DNA of 64,000 bases from Pseudocolwellia sp. AS88 (GTDB lineage: Bacteria > Pseudomonadota > Gammaproteobacteria > Enterobacterales > Alteromonadaceae), in contig NZ_JAUPEC010000003.1 in NCBI RefSeq assembly GCF_030551755.1, positions 186,001 through 250,000 of the forward strand. The letters run 5' to 3'. The number at the start of each line of letters is the position of its first letter. Position 1 is the first letter of the stretch. Below are positions 17,230 through 26,553 of this stretch, in pieces. The notes below the pieces were generated by a model. The model had not been told where the DNA came from and searched no databases. It was given only the letters and a program-made list of their open reading frames with translations. The position numbers were made by a program, and so were the translations under genes.

Positions 17230-19668
17230 TTAGAATACGCGTTTAACGCTAATGTATGCTTCAGTTCCTCGACCATAAATTACTTCAGAGTAAGACAAGC
17301 GTGGGTTATTGTTTGAAGAGGTAATATATTCTTCATCAAACAAATTCGTTACACCGCCAGTTACTATCCAGCTTTCTTCTTGGCTAGTGTAAGTGATACT
17401 CGCATTCACTAAGCTTTGACTAGGGTGTACAATTTCAGCTGCGTTATTAGCGTCGCCTTCTACACTTGATTTATACGACATATCAAGACGAGACATTAAC
17501 GTGCCACCTTGAGAAAGTTCGCTATAGTAAACCATATTTAAACTAGCTGTTGTATCTGGAATACGTGCTAGATCACAGTCGGGTAAACAAGCAAAATCTA
17601 CAGAATCATCTAACTCGTCATATTTAGCGTCTAAGAAACCTAAACTACCTTCAACTACAAAGTCGTCAGTAACAAACCAAGAGAATTCAGCTTCTATACC
17701 ATCAATACTCGCACTGGCGGCATTATCTGTAACTCTTGCGCCTGAACTACTTGGTGTACTTGCGCTCACTTGCATGTCTTCATAATCCATTTGGAATGCT
17801 GCAAGGTTCAAAGAAACACCATTATCAAAGGTAAACTTGGCGCCAATTTCTATCATATCTACATATTCAGGGTCGTAGCTGATAGCTTTTAAATCGTCGC
17901 TTGGATCATCATTACCTAAACCGGTTGGTGCTAAGTAACGAGGATTAAATCCACCTGATTTAAAGCCTTGAGAGAATGTGGCGTAAGTAAATATTTTGTC
18001 ACTTACATCGTAAGCGGCGGTTAAACGGATAGTTGTATCAGAAATATCTGTTTTGGTATCGTCTTCAACTAAAGTAACCAGTGCAGGTAAACCAGCGGCT
18101 AAGTAGTCATTAACTGTAATAATATCGAAGCCCGTTGGATTATAAAGTGGTGAAGGTGCGTCGCCATTAAAACCAAATATTTGACTGGTTTTATAGGTTT
18201 TTTCTTCTTCTGTATAACGTAACCCTGCGGTTAAATGAAGGCGTTCAGTTACATCATAAGTAGCTTCACCAAATACAGCCCAGTTATCATTTTCTACAGC
18301 ATTATCAAATAAACCACGAATCAAAATAGTTCTACTTTCTGCAGGTAGAACAACGTTTACATCTTCAATTGCTGATTCACTAAAATAGTAGTAACCGGCT
18401 AACCATTTTAACTTTTCATGCTTGCCTGAGATATTAAACTCTTGGCTAAACTGGTCTTGATCTTGATAATTGATGGTATCAAACACATGGAATTGTGTGA
18501 GGTCTGAATCACGTTGAAATTTTGATTCTAGTTCACGGTATGCGGTAATAGATTTAAAAGAGATCTCATCCATGTCATATTCAACAGAAAGAGAAGCTCC
18601 AAATATTTCGTTGATAGAAACAGAAGGTGTTGTTGAGTTAGTTTTATCTTTACTTGCATTGAGGGAGTTTACGCTAAAACAGCTATCAGGATTCGCGTCT
18701 ACATGAGTTATATAGCTAGAGTAAGCTGGCGTTGTTGTATTTAAATCACCATTGCTAAGAAAAGTTAAGCCATCATCAGGAGCACCACAACCAAAGTTGT
18801 CTCCTGTGTTGAAACGATAAGGCATAGCACCATTTGGATGACCTGTTACCGACACATTAGCGGCACCATTTTCATCATCACGGGTGTAATCTACGTTTAG
18901 ATTTGTTTCCCAAGCGTCGCTTGGTTTCCATCTATATTGACCACGAAGTGAATAGGTATTGTCGTCACCTAAATCTTGGCCAATAGCATTTTCGACATAA
19001 CCATCTCGTTTTTTAATTAAACCGGTAAGTTTTACTGCTGAAGTATCGCCAATAGGTAAGTTAACTGAGCCTTGTACTTCTCTGCGGTTATCACTGCCGT
19101 AAGTGGCTTTGGCAAATCCACTTACTTCGTCTAACTCAGGCTTTTTGGAAATAAGTTGTATAGCTCCACCTATAGTGTTTCGACCGAATAATGTGCCTTG
19201 CGGACCTCTTAAAACTTCTACACGTTCAAGATCTAATAAATCAATAATACCGCCCACAGAGCGAGCCATGTAAACACCATCAACATAAATGCCTACACCT
19301 GGATCTGAGTTGATAGTGAAATCAAGTTGGCCAACACCTCTAATAAAAACGCTCGGTGCGGCTGAATTACCTGAAACTGGAGAAGCTCCGTCAAATACAA
19401 CATTAGGCGCCACTTGGGCAACATCACTAACGTCCTGAAAGCCTCTTACTTCTAATCCTTCACCTGTGAAAGCAGAAACTGCGATAGGTGTTGTTTTAAG
19501 ATTTTCTTCTTGTCGCCTCGCTGTAACTGAGATGACTTCCATACTTTTTTGTAGTTCAGATTTATTGCTTGGGCTTGCTGGTGCGGCTTCTTCAGCTATT
19601 GTGGATGTTGCGATAGAAAATGTAGACAATATTGCTAAATATAGAGGCAACCTCTTAAATTTATTCAT
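17230..19668 (-). CDS. TonB-dependent outer-membrane receptor
   Basis: 812 residues. A signal peptide (to about 25) is followed by a TonB-box region (MEVISVTARRQEENL), the plug domain (SVFIRGVG; LRGPQGTLFGRNTIGGAI near 150–170) and a 22-strand barrel ending in VKRVF. It is of the large CirA/FecA-like group found in marine gammaproteobacteria and close by eye to receptors for aromatic or sterol-like compounds and siderophores; the ligand is unknown. A GGGG ribosome-binding site precedes the ATG. It leads the operon with a SnoaL-like protein and an Nramp-like transporter and diverges from a MarR regulator across an 18-bp palindrome. Confidence 0.93.
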   Translation of the reverse strand: MNKFKRLPLYLAILSTFSIATSTIAEEAAPASPSNKSELQKSMEVISVTARRQEENLKTTPIAVSAFTGEGLEVRGFQDVSDVAQVAPNVVFDGASPVSGNSAAPSVFIRGVGQLDFTINSDPGVGIYVDGVYMARSVGGIIDLLDLERVEVLRGPQGTLFGRNTIGGAIQLISKKPELDEVSGFAKATYGSDNRREVQGSVNLPIGDTSAVKLTGLIKKRDGYVENAIGQDLGDDNTYSLRGQYRWKPSDAWETNLNVDYTRDDENGAANVSVTGHPNGAMPYRFNTGDNFGCGAPDDGLTFLSNGDLNTTTPAYSSYITHVDANPDSCFSVNSLNASKDKTNSTTPSVSINEIFGASLSVEYDMDEISFKSITAYRELESKFQRDSDLTQFHVFDTINYQDQDQFSQEFNISGKHEKLKWLAGYYYFSESAIEDVNVVLPAESRTILIRGLFDNAVENDNWAVFGEATYDVTERLHLTAGLRYTEEEKTYKTSQIFGFNGDAPSPLYNPTGFDIITVNDYLAAGLPALVTLVEDDTKTDISDTTIRLTAAYDVSDKIFTYATFSQGFKSGGFNPRYLAPTGLGNDDPSDDLKAISYDPEYVDMIEIGAKFTFDNGVSLNLAAFQMDYEDMQVSASTPSSSGARVTDNAASASIDGIEAEFSWFVTDDFVVEGSLGFLDAKYDELDDSVDFACLPDCDLARIPDTTASLNMVYYSELSQGGTLMSRLDMSYKSSVEGDANNAAEIVHPSQSLVNASITYTSQEESWIVTGGVTNLFDEEYITSSNNNPRLSYSEVIYGRGTEAYISVKRVF

Positions 19669-19739
19669 GTTATTTCCCCGATTGTAATTATTTTATAGTT
19701 ATTTTTTATTTTTATTAGGTCGATTTTTGCTCGCCTATT

Positions 19740-19757
19740 TATGTTCATATGAACATA
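19740..19757. promoter_or_regulatory. Perfect 18-bp palindrome, probable MarR operator
   Basis: TATGTTCATATGAACATA lies between the divergent TonB receptor (start 19668) and MarR (start 19807). Size and symmetry fit MarR-family operators, and the position lets one dimer control both promoters. Confidence 0.7.
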
Positions 19758-19806
19758 TTGTTATGCTAAAGTAAATATTACTATTCGACTTAAAAATAAA
19801 TAAACA

Positions 19807-20307
19807 ATGGCAGAGAATATGAAAAAAAATAATGAAACGAAATGCCAAAAGTCAAAGACCCCACTTCTTTTTGATACATCTATCTCGATTAAAATAAGAC
19901 AATTGACAGATCAAATGCTTACCCCCGGTAATCAGCTACATGCAATACCTGAATCTATGAGTGTAAAAGAATGGCAAGTTATTGCTGTACTTGCCAAATT
20001 TGGAAAAATGACTAACAAAGAACTTTGCGAATATATAAAGCAAACTCATGTCGCTATTTCTCGCGTGGTTAAACAATTAAAAAAACAGCAGCTTGTAGAA
20101 ACTGAACAATCTGAGCTGGATAAACGTAAAGTCGAAATTATACTGACAGACAAAGGGCTATCATTACATGATGAAATTGTCCCTAAGCGCTTGAAGCTGA
20201 ATGACGAGATAGATAACGGCTTAACACCTGATGAAAGAACTACATTTTTAATGCTTATTGCAAAACTTGAGAAACACGTACAAGCTTTGAATAGTCGATC
20301 TGAATAG
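19807..20307 (+). CDS. MarR-family transcriptional regulator
   Basis: 166 residues. Winged helix-turn-helix: SVKEWQVIAVLAKFGKMTNKELCEYIKQTHVAISRVVKQLKKQQLV is helix 2 to recognition helix, and DKRKVEIILTDKG is the wing with its conserved Asp-x-Arg. The start could be the ATG at 19807 or the one at 19819. It is transcribed away from the TonB-receptor operon, and the 18-bp palindrome between them is its likely binding site. The ligand is probably the compound imported by that system. Confidence 0.85.
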   Translation: MAENMKKNNETKCQKSKTPLLFDTSISIKIRQLTDQMLTPGNQLHAIPESMSVKEWQVIAVLAKFGKMTNKELCEYIKQTHVAISRVVKQLKKQQLVETEQSELDKRKVEIILTDKGLSLHDEIVPKRLKLNDEIDNGLTPDERTTFLMLIAKLEKHVQALNSRSE

Positions 20308-20428
20308 TAATTAATAAGGCGTATTTAGTTTGTCATTCTCTCTATTAAGGCGCTATAGTAAATTAACTAACTTACTGAAATTATTATAGTTCAATAATCA
20401 GCACCATAAAAAATAAAATAGGTTGTAC

Positions 20429-21628
20429 ATGTCATTAGAACTCGAAATTTATGCGCCGGTTAATGTACCGATTAATTGGCAGTCGGAGCAAATAGCAGAA
20501 AGTGAACAACGTTATTTATTATTAAAAAAGTATTTTTCGAAGATTGAAGGCTTAGAAATAGAACCTAATGATTGGCCTATGGGATATGGTTCGTTAGAGC
20601 ACGATAATTTATCAGAGTTGTATCAGCCTGCCGCTATTTTCAAGATAACCGACTTAACACAAGAGCCAGATATTAGTCATGCAAGCTTATATGTTTACGA
20701 TAGCTGTTTAGCGGTATTGAACTTAGGTTTGAGTGTAGATGCAGACCTAAATAATATTGATGATCTGGCAATTTCGCAGCGTGTTGATCAATTATCGATA
20801 GAGTATTTAGCGCCAATACTAAAACTAATATATGTATTAAAGACTGAAGCCCCCATGATACAACCTAGTGCTTATCGTTTTTTTAATAGTGACCAAGAAG
20901 AGCTGACTTGCGCTAAGCCTTTATGGGTAGCGCGCATGCTGAAAAAAAATCAAAACCTGACGCCAGCGCATTATTTAAACTGGCTTAAGAATGTAGATAT
21001 TGAATCTGAGAGTTTGCACCTAGGCTCTGGTAACTCATTATTACTGCAAGAGGAACACTACTCAGATGTTCATCGTATTATGGTGATGTCACAATTTCAC
21101 GCAGCCTTGATGGGACGTATAGAAGACTTATTAAAAGACAATTTAAAAAAACTAAACAGTCATTATTATAATAAAACGCCTGTTAAGTCATTAAGCTCGA
21201 ACGTTACGAACCAGCAATATCGAAATGATCATATTGAATATATTAATATTCAAGTATCAGCAGCTGAAGCAGGTGTGCAAGGTAAACGCCGTGAATTATT
21301 TCAACAATTTAGTCAGGCTTGGGGGTTTGATGAACAGCGCGAGCGAGTAACAAAATTAACAGGTTTAACTCAAAGTCGTTTAGATCGTTTAGCACAGGAA
21401 AAGCTTCGACAACAAAATAAGGTAATACAGACCTTATTAACTTTTTTAGGTACACTTGGCTTACTGAGTTTAGTGATAGACTTAATTAGTATAGGAAACA
21501 CTACTCCACATGCCGATAGCATGGGAGTATTAGATTTCATTCAATTACTTTCAGCTGAACATATACTTAATATTACCTTTATGTTCGTTATTTTACTTAC
21601 ACTGTATTTTTATAAGAATCATGAATAA
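20429..21628 (+). CDS. Hypothetical protein with two C-terminal membrane helices
   Basis: 399 residues from the ATG at 20429, preferred over an in-frame TTG six bases upstream because AGGT precedes it. The N-terminal ~300 residues are soluble, ending in a charged helical stretch (RERVTKLTGLTQSRLDRLAQEKLRQQ) that may form a coiled coil. Two hydrophobic helices follow near 330–350 and 375–392. The layout (soluble domain, coiled helix, two C-terminal helices) resembles CorA- or RMD1-like proteins, but no GMN motif is present and I do not assign it. Its stop overlaps the next gene by eight bases, so the two act together. Confidence 0.65.
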   Translation: MSLELEIYAPVNVPINWQSEQIAESEQRYLLLKKYFSKIEGLEIEPNDWPMGYGSLEHDNLSELYQPAAIFKITDLTQEPDISHASLYVYDSCLAVLNLGLSVDADLNNIDDLAISQRVDQLSIEYLAPILKLIYVLKTEAPMIQPSAYRFFNSDQEELTCAKPLWVARMLKKNQNLTPAHYLNWLKNVDIESESLHLGSGNSLLLQEEHYSDVHRIMVMSQFHAALMGRIEDLLKDNLKKLNSHYYNKTPVKSLSSNVTNQQYRNDHIEYINIQVSAAEAGVQGKRRELFQQFSQAWGFDEQRERVTKLTGLTQSRLDRLAQEKLRQQNKVIQTLLTFLGTLGLLSLVIDLISIGNTTPHADSMGVLDFIQLLSAEHILNITFMFVILLTLYFYKNHE

Positions 21629-21971
21629 ACGCATCCGTTTTACTATTATATTTTCAACACCTAACTTTCCTTATCAGTCTGTTATGGACTGGCTTAGCCC
21701 TAAGTTAGGTGAGTTATTTGCTGGCGCTTGTTGTCAGCCGATTGATGGAATATGGTCGGAAGATGGTGAACACGATAAAGAAGTATATCAAGCAGGAGTT
21801 CAAGAAAAAGGCATGAAAATCCTTTTATCTGTAACCTTAGATAAAGAAGAGCAAGCTAAACTACAAATCAAACAATTATTACAAGGGTTAAAACAATCCC
21901 TTAACTTACCTATTTCTTGGGTACACATAGAACAAGAAGAAGTCTTTGCCCGCCATATTCAATTAGACTAG
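21621..21971 (+). CDS. Small hypothetical protein coupled to the upstream membrane protein
   Basis: 116 residues, soluble, no signal peptide or helix. It overlaps the preceding gene by eight bases, a sign of translational coupling. Notable are CCQPIDGIWSEDGEHDKE and the C-terminal LNLPISWVHIEQEEVFARHI. No family recognised. A miniature inverted-repeat element is inserted directly at its stop codon: the AG of TAG is the first half of the AGTT target duplication, so the protein end is unchanged. Confidence 0.6.
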   Translation: MNKRIRFTIIFSTPNFPYQSVMDWLSPKLGELFAGACCQPIDGIWSEDGEHDKEVYQAGVQEKGMKILLSVTLDKEEQAKLQIKQLLQGLKQSLNLPISWVHIEQEEVFARHIQLD

Positions 21972-21973
21972 TT

Positions 21974-22208
21974 AACCTGAACTCGGGATAAGCAATTATG
22001 CCTAACATTGTTATTTAACCGCCCACCGTCGTTGCCTAAATGGATGTAGGTACTTAGTTTTTATCGGGAATAAAAACGCCTTGCTATACGGACTAAATAT
22101 CAACATTAGGGAAGTAAAAAATCATTTAGATAAGTTAGACCGCATCGTCGCAAAGGGAAGTCATTGTAAATCAGTGGATTACAAAGTTTATTATCTCGAA
22201 TTCAGGTT
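21974..22208. mobile_element. MITE copy, family A (235 bp)
   Basis: Left end AACCTGAACTCGGGATAA; right end reverse-complemented AACCTGAATTCGAGATAA (16 of 18 identical). AGTT is duplicated on both sides (21970–21973 and 22209–22212). The interior is homologous to the copy at 11004 and contains no gene. The rest of the gap to the next gene (22213–22358) shows nothing definite. Confidence 0.88.
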
Positions 22209-22358
22209 AGTTAGCGACTAAAAACAGTATGTCTCTTACTGGCTTTATTGATGAAAAAGTCAGAAGGGCTTCAACATCTATTGATATTTGCCTAAACCAC
22301 CTTAATGTTAAACTAGGCTTTAACCGTTTGAATGATCAAAACCCTAAAGGAAATCTAA

Positions 22359-24173
22359 ATGCTTGAATTAGCTATTATCTACCTAGCAGCTGCAATTATT
22401 GTTGTACCGTTAGCAAAACGTTTAGGCTTAGGTTCAGTTTTAGGCTACTTATTTGCTGGCATGCTAATCGGCCCTTATGCTTTAGGTATGGTGGGTGACC
22501 AAACGGATGTTATGCATTTTGCTGAATTTGGCGTTGTTATGATGCTATTTTTAGTAGGTTTAGAGCTTCAACCTTCAATACTTTGGCGATTAAGAAAATC
22601 TATTTTAGGTTTAGGTGGGTTACAAGTTGTGCTTACCAGTATTGTATTTTTCGCGATTGGTTATCTTGTATTTGAGATGAAGTGGCAGACATCTTTAGCC
22701 ATCGCTCTTATGTTATCACTTTCTTCTACGGCCATTGTGCTGCAAACACTAACTGAAAAAGGCTGGATAAAACAAGAAGCAGGTCAAAATGCTTTCTCGG
22801 TATTGTTATTCCAAGACATTGCTGTAATTCCTATTCTTGCACTTCTTCCCTTATTAGCCTTCTTACCTGCACAAGAAAGCCAAGAGCATAGCGCATCTAT
22901 TATCGCGCATTTACCTGTGTTGGAACAGGTTGGTATATCTATCGCTGCTATCGTGTTTATTATTCTCGCAGGGCGTTATATTTCAGCCCCTATATTCAGA
23001 TACATAGCTGAAACACGTTTACGTGAGATGTTTACGGTATTTGCTTTATTCTTAGTTATCGCAATTGCACTACTTATGCAAAAAGTAGGGCTTTCGCCTG
23101 CTCTTGGTACATTTTTAGCGGGTGTTGTTTTAGCCGAAAGTGAATTTAGACACGAGCTAGAAGTTGATATAGAGCCGTTTAAAGGTTTGTTATTAGGTTT
23201 GTTCTTTGTCACCGTTGGCGCATCAATTGATTTCGAATTATTGAGTCAGGCTTTTGTTACTGTCGTGCTACTCGTTGTCTTGCTGATACTCGTTAAAGTT
23301 GCGGTACTTTATGTTCTGGCATTCTTATTTAAGATGAACAAATCAAATCAGTTGCTGTTTGCCTTAGCTTTAGCTCAGGGGGGCGAATTTGCTTTTGTAT
23401 TACTTGGTTTAACTTCCTCACTGCAAATATTATCGGTAGAGCAAACAAAACTAACAACACTGGTTGTAGCGGTATCTATGCTTTTTACACCTGTTATCTT
23501 AATGGTTTATGAGAAAATAATTAACAAAAAGCAAACAGGCCCTGCATTTGATGATAAAGAAGAAATAGAAACAAGTAAGAGCGTTATTATTGCTGGTTAT
23601 GGACGTTTTGGGCAAATGATAGGGCGTTTATTAAAAGCACAAGGCTACCAAGTAACTATTCTTGATCATAGTGCGAGCCAAATTGATCTGTTACGAAAGT
23701 TTGGTCACAAGGTGTTTTATGGTGACGCAGCTCGAAAAGATCTACTTGATGCTGCTGGCGCTAATGAAGCTAAGCTGTTAGTGATAGCTATTGATGATAG
23801 TGAAAAATCTTTAGAAATAGTAGAGTTTGCACAGCGACATTATCCAAACTTAAAATTAGTTGTACGTGCAGTTAATAGAGGTCATGCATACAAATTAATT
23901 AACATGAAAGTTGATGCTTTTAATCGTGAGACCTTTGATTCAGCAATCACATTAGCTGTCGACTCTTTGAAACTTTTAGGTAATAGCACCGAAGATGCTG
24001 AACGAGCAGGCGAAGTATTTAGAAAGCATGATCTAGAGTCACTCTATCAATTATCTGATATGTCTGAAGATGATGAAAACTATGGCATTGCGGTACGTCA
24101 ACGTACTGAAGAGCTTAGTTATGTATTGTCGCAAGATAAAGAAGCAGAGGCTAAAAAAGCTAAAACTCAATAG
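22359..24173 (+). CDS. KefB/KefC-type K+/H+ antiporter
   Basis: 604 residues, close to the 600–620 of KefB/KefC. Thirteen helices in residues 1–385 (signatures FLVGLELQPSILWRLR and LAQGGEFAFVLLG), a linker, then an RCK/KTN domain with an intact GYGRFGQMIGRLL nucleotide-binding loop and GDAARKDLLDAAG. Such proteins export K+ in exchange for H+ and are opened by glutathione adducts of electrophiles. No KefF/KefG-type quinone reductase partner lies next to it. An AAGGAAA site precedes the ATG. Confidence 0.9.
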   Translation: MLELAIIYLAAAIIVVPLAKRLGLGSVLGYLFAGMLIGPYALGMVGDQTDVMHFAEFGVVMMLFLVGLELQPSILWRLRKSILGLGGLQVVLTSIVFFAIGYLVFEMKWQTSLAIALMLSLSSTAIVLQTLTEKGWIKQEAGQNAFSVLLFQDIAVIPILALLPLLAFLPAQESQEHSASIIAHLPVLEQVGISIAAIVFIILAGRYISAPIFRYIAETRLREMFTVFALFLVIAIALLMQKVGLSPALGTFLAGVVLAESEFRHELEVDIEPFKGLLLGLFFVTVGASIDFELLSQAFVTVVLLVVLLILVKVAVLYVLAFLFKMNKSNQLLFALALAQGGEFAFVLLGLTSSLQILSVEQTKLTTLVVAVSMLFTPVILMVYEKIINKKQTGPAFDDKEEIETSKSVIIAGYGRFGQMIGRLLKAQGYQVTILDHSASQIDLLRKFGHKVFYGDAARKDLLDAAGANEAKLLVIAIDDSEKSLEIVEFAQRHYPNLKLVVRAVNRGHAYKLINMKVDAFNRETFDSAITLAVDSLKLLGNSTEDAERAGEVFRKHDLESLYQLSDMSEDDENYGIAVRQRTEELSYVLSQDKEAEAKKAKTQ

Positions 24174-24274
24174 TGGCTAGTTATTTTATTAGATAGATAA
24201 GAAGCTGGGTTTAATCGAAAGGTTGTTTATTTTTTTGAATTAAACCCTAAAGTAAAAATGAAAACTTACTTAAA

Positions 24275-24751
24275 TTATCTATCTTTATTTAATGCTTCAA
24301 AAGCTTCAGAAAATCCCTCAAGTGATAAAGGTAAGGTTAGCTGTCTCTTACTTTTAAGAGCAAAAGCTATCATGCCCACTTTCCCATTCTTCATCTCGTT
24401 TAATAAGGTGTTATCTATTTTAATTATACTTTGGCATGCACGTTCATTACATTGCGATATAGGTACTTGAATAGATTTATTATCATCAATTTTGATCCCA
24501 ACTCCACTCGTTTGATTAACTTGTGCTGGTAACCTCAACATCAGAACAGGAAACTTTTCACTTACAGAGTAATTAATATTCACTCCCATTAATATCTGAG
24601 TTGCTGCTTTATCTTTTGCTATTAATTGTGACATTGAACAATTACCTTGTTCACCACAAATTAAGCTCCATGCATCAAACTTAACGGTCGTTGTTGAAGA
24701 GGCGAAAACCGAAAAAGATAACACTGATAATAAAATTAATAATTTTTTCAT
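24275..24751 (-). CDS. Secreted IalB-family protein
   Basis: 158 residues with a signal peptide (MKKLLILLSVLSFSVFASS). The pattern WSLICGEQGNCSMSQ, LRLPAQVNQTSGVGIKIDD, CNERACQ and the final LSLEGFSEAFEAL match the invasion-associated locus B (IalB) family. The two cysteine pairs probably form disulfides in the periplasm. IalB proteins in Bartonella promote entry into erythrocytes, but in free-living bacteria the role is unknown. No operon partner is apparent. Confidence 0.75.
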   Translation of the reverse strand: MKKLLILLSVLSFSVFASSTTTVKFDAWSLICGEQGNCSMSQLIAKDKAATQILMGVNINYSVSEKFPVLMLRLPAQVNQTSGVGIKIDDNKSIQVPISQCNERACQSIIKIDNTLLNEMKNGKVGMIAFALKSKRQLTLPLSLEGFSEAFEALNKDR

Positions 24752-24783
24752 TATATTCCTAAGAAATTTTATCGACTTAATTT

Positions 24784-24811
24784 AAAAAAGGAGCACTAAG
24801 CTCCTTTTTTT
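24784..24811 (-). terminator. Bidirectional intrinsic terminator
   Basis: AAAAAAGGAGC and GCTCCTTTTTT form a perfect 11-bp stem with a 5-base loop, 16 bases beyond the stop of the NIDO-domain gene on the minus strand, with T-runs on both strands. Confidence 0.85.
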
Positions 24812-24826
24812 ACATGAATATTTTAG

Positions 24827-26107
24827 TTATTTATTCGTGCTAAAATATTTACGTGCTATAAAACCTAGACCAAGCATAAAGATGATTAAAGTTTGTGGAC
24901 CAGGTACTGATGTAGACGGGTCAGCAACAAAAGTTGTTAACGCAGTTTGGTTCAAGTTAACAATACCACGACCATCAAATCGTAACCCTGTAACAAAAGC
25001 TGTTGGGTTAGTTGGATCTAACATGTCAGTAGTTTCAATACCTAAAATTCTAAATCTATCAGTAGCTTGACCGAAATCATACCATACACCACCTGTTAAA
25101 ACAGTACCTGTATCAAACCAATCATTAATAGCTAGGTCCCATAACCAAAGGTCAAATAAGCCATCGCCGATAGTTTCTGGTAATAAAACTGCAGTGAAAA
25201 GAGGGCCACTATTTATAATGTAATCGTAACCAATAGCTACTTCAGGATCGATAAAAATAGGATCTTCATCTGTAATAGCAAATTCAAAAGAGTAATCACC
25301 TGGGTTTGCAGGATCTATAGTCGGTAAAATTGGGTTTTCAGCAGTATCGCCTGGTAACTCACCATCACGAACAGCAAATGTCCAAATACCAGCAGTATCT
25401 GTATTACTAGGAGCTGTATCTAAGTCAACAACTGTTGACGTTTGTGAACCTGGAACAACAAAAAAGTTAACTCCATCACCCGCATCGTAACCAGCTTGAG
25501 CAGGTGTTCCGCCTAAGCCATTTGAACCACCAGAAGCATTACCTGTTGTCCAGTTAATATCTTCATAACGAAATTCAACATCAAAGTTACCAGCACCCGT
25601 ATCTGCACGATCGATAAGTACTAATTGAAAGGTGTTAGTTAAAGAAGAGTCTGAACTATAGAAGCCAACACTATCCCATGTAATAACAAGTGTATCAGCA
25701 TTCGGAGAACCAATATAAACTTCTCCACAATCAGTACATCTAGTATCAACATCACCCCAGAAAGGCGCCAACATAGGTTGTGATGAAACAGGGAAAGATT
25801 CAGGTGTAAATGCACTTACCGGACTATTAAAAGTCACATTACCATTGTTGTTTATAAAAAATTGATCATAACTGTTATCGAAAAAGTTTAAGCCTGAGTC
25901 AAAATTTAATAATTCAAAACTATCAAAAGCTATAGCACTGCTAGAGCCATCATCATTGCGATTTAAAGCTAAGTCGCCAAAACCCGCATCACCTGAATTA
26001 TCCCAACCTTGCAATAATACACTTGCGTTAGTATTTAGTGATATTGCTGATAGAGCTATTAATGAACTTAATAGAGTGTTTTTTAGTATTTTATTGTTTT
26101 TAATCAC
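24827..26107 (-). CDS. NIDO-domain secreted protein with PEP-CTERM-like tail
   Basis: 426 residues. It starts at a GTG with AAGGAA upstream; the signal peptide ends near NTNASVLL. The region from about 55 to 200 (YDQFFINNNGNVTFN, PMLAPFWGDVDT, VITWDSVGFY, FQLVLIDR, VEFRYEDINW) is a NIDO domain. The C-terminus is VPGPQTLIIFMLGLGFIARKY plus a short basic tail, the layout of PEP-CTERM sorting signals (motif, hydrophobic helix, basic residues) but with Gly for the usual Glu of VPEP. A sigma-54-type promoter and a TGTAAA…TCGACA element precede it, consistent with control by PrsK/PrsR encoded at 54.9–58.3 kb. Confidence 0.82.
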   Translation of the reverse strand: MIKNNKILKNTLLSSLIALSAISLNTNASVLLQGWDNSGDAGFGDLALNRNDDGSSSAIAFDSFELLNFDSGLNFFDNSYDQFFINNNGNVTFNSPVSAFTPESFPVSSQPMLAPFWGDVDTRCTDCGEVYIGSPNADTLVITWDSVGFYSSDSSLTNTFQLVLIDRADTGAGNFDVEFRYEDINWTTGNASGGSNGLGGTPAQAGYDAGDGVNFFVVPGSQTSTVVDLDTAPSNTDTAGIWTFAVRDGELPGDTAENPILPTIDPANPGDYSFEFAITDEDPIFIDPEVAIGYDYIINSGPLFTAVLLPETIGDGLFDLWLWDLAINDWFDTGTVLTGGVWYDFGQATDRFRILGIETTDMLDPTNPTAFVTGLRFDGRGIVNLNQTALTTFVADPSTSVPGPQTLIIFMLGLGFIARKYFSTNK

Positions 26108-26153
26108 TTTTAGCGATTCCTTTCAAATTGAATTAATATCAATTCAAGCTGAA

Positions 26154-26169
26154 TGCAACATATGGACCA
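26154..26169 (-). promoter_or_regulatory. Sigma-54 (RpoN) type promoter
   Basis: The minus strand reads TGGTCCATATGTTGCA. It has GG and GC separated by exactly ten bases and a TTGCA −12 element, as in the consensus TGGCAC-N5-TTGCA, about 47 bases before the start of the NIDO/PEP-CTERM-like gene. Confidence 0.65.
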
Positions 26170-26231
26170 ACCAGTTTACGTGTTGATTTTTAAGATAAAA
26201 ATAAAGAATTTTAAATGTTTGTAACAAAAGT

Positions 26232-26248
26232 TGTAAAAATTTTCGACA
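26232..26248 (-). promoter_or_regulatory. Candidate enhancer-binding site (PrsR box)
   Basis: TGTAAAAATTTTCGACA on the plus strand, a TGT-N11-ACA element about 65 bases upstream of the sigma-54 promoter, the usual location for an enhancer-binding activator. Similar repeats (TTGTAACAAAAG, ACAAAAATTGTA) flank it. Assignment to PrsR is an inference from the gene's PEP-CTERM-like tail. Confidence 0.45.
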
Positions 26249-26324
26249 AAAATTGTATTCAATATATTTGTGTCTATGAAGGAGTTAAATTTTTATGGAA
26301 AAATTAGAAGGTAATCAAAAAAAG

Positions 26325-26401
26325 TGGGGTGGCTAAAGGGACTTGAACCCTCGACAACCGGAATCACAATCCGGGGCTCTACCAACTGAGCTATAGCCAC
26401 C
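26325..26401 (-). tRNA. tRNA-His (anticodon GTG)
   Basis: The minus strand gives GGTGGCTATAGCTC…TTGTGAT…GGTTCAA…TAGCCACCCCA. The acceptor stem, D, anticodon (GTG) and T arms all fold, the extra 5' G(−1) typical of tRNA-His is present, and CCA is encoded. Confidence 0.97.
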
Positions 26402-26553
26402 ACTGATATTACTTGAATCGCCTTGTGGTAAGGCGCGGAGAGTATATTGCATTTAAGCGCAGATTTACAAGAAAAAATTTTACTTTTACTTACTTTATCG
26501 GTGCTTTATCTCTCATTTTTTTTACCTGATTGAAGTATAGTTTAACTTTAATA

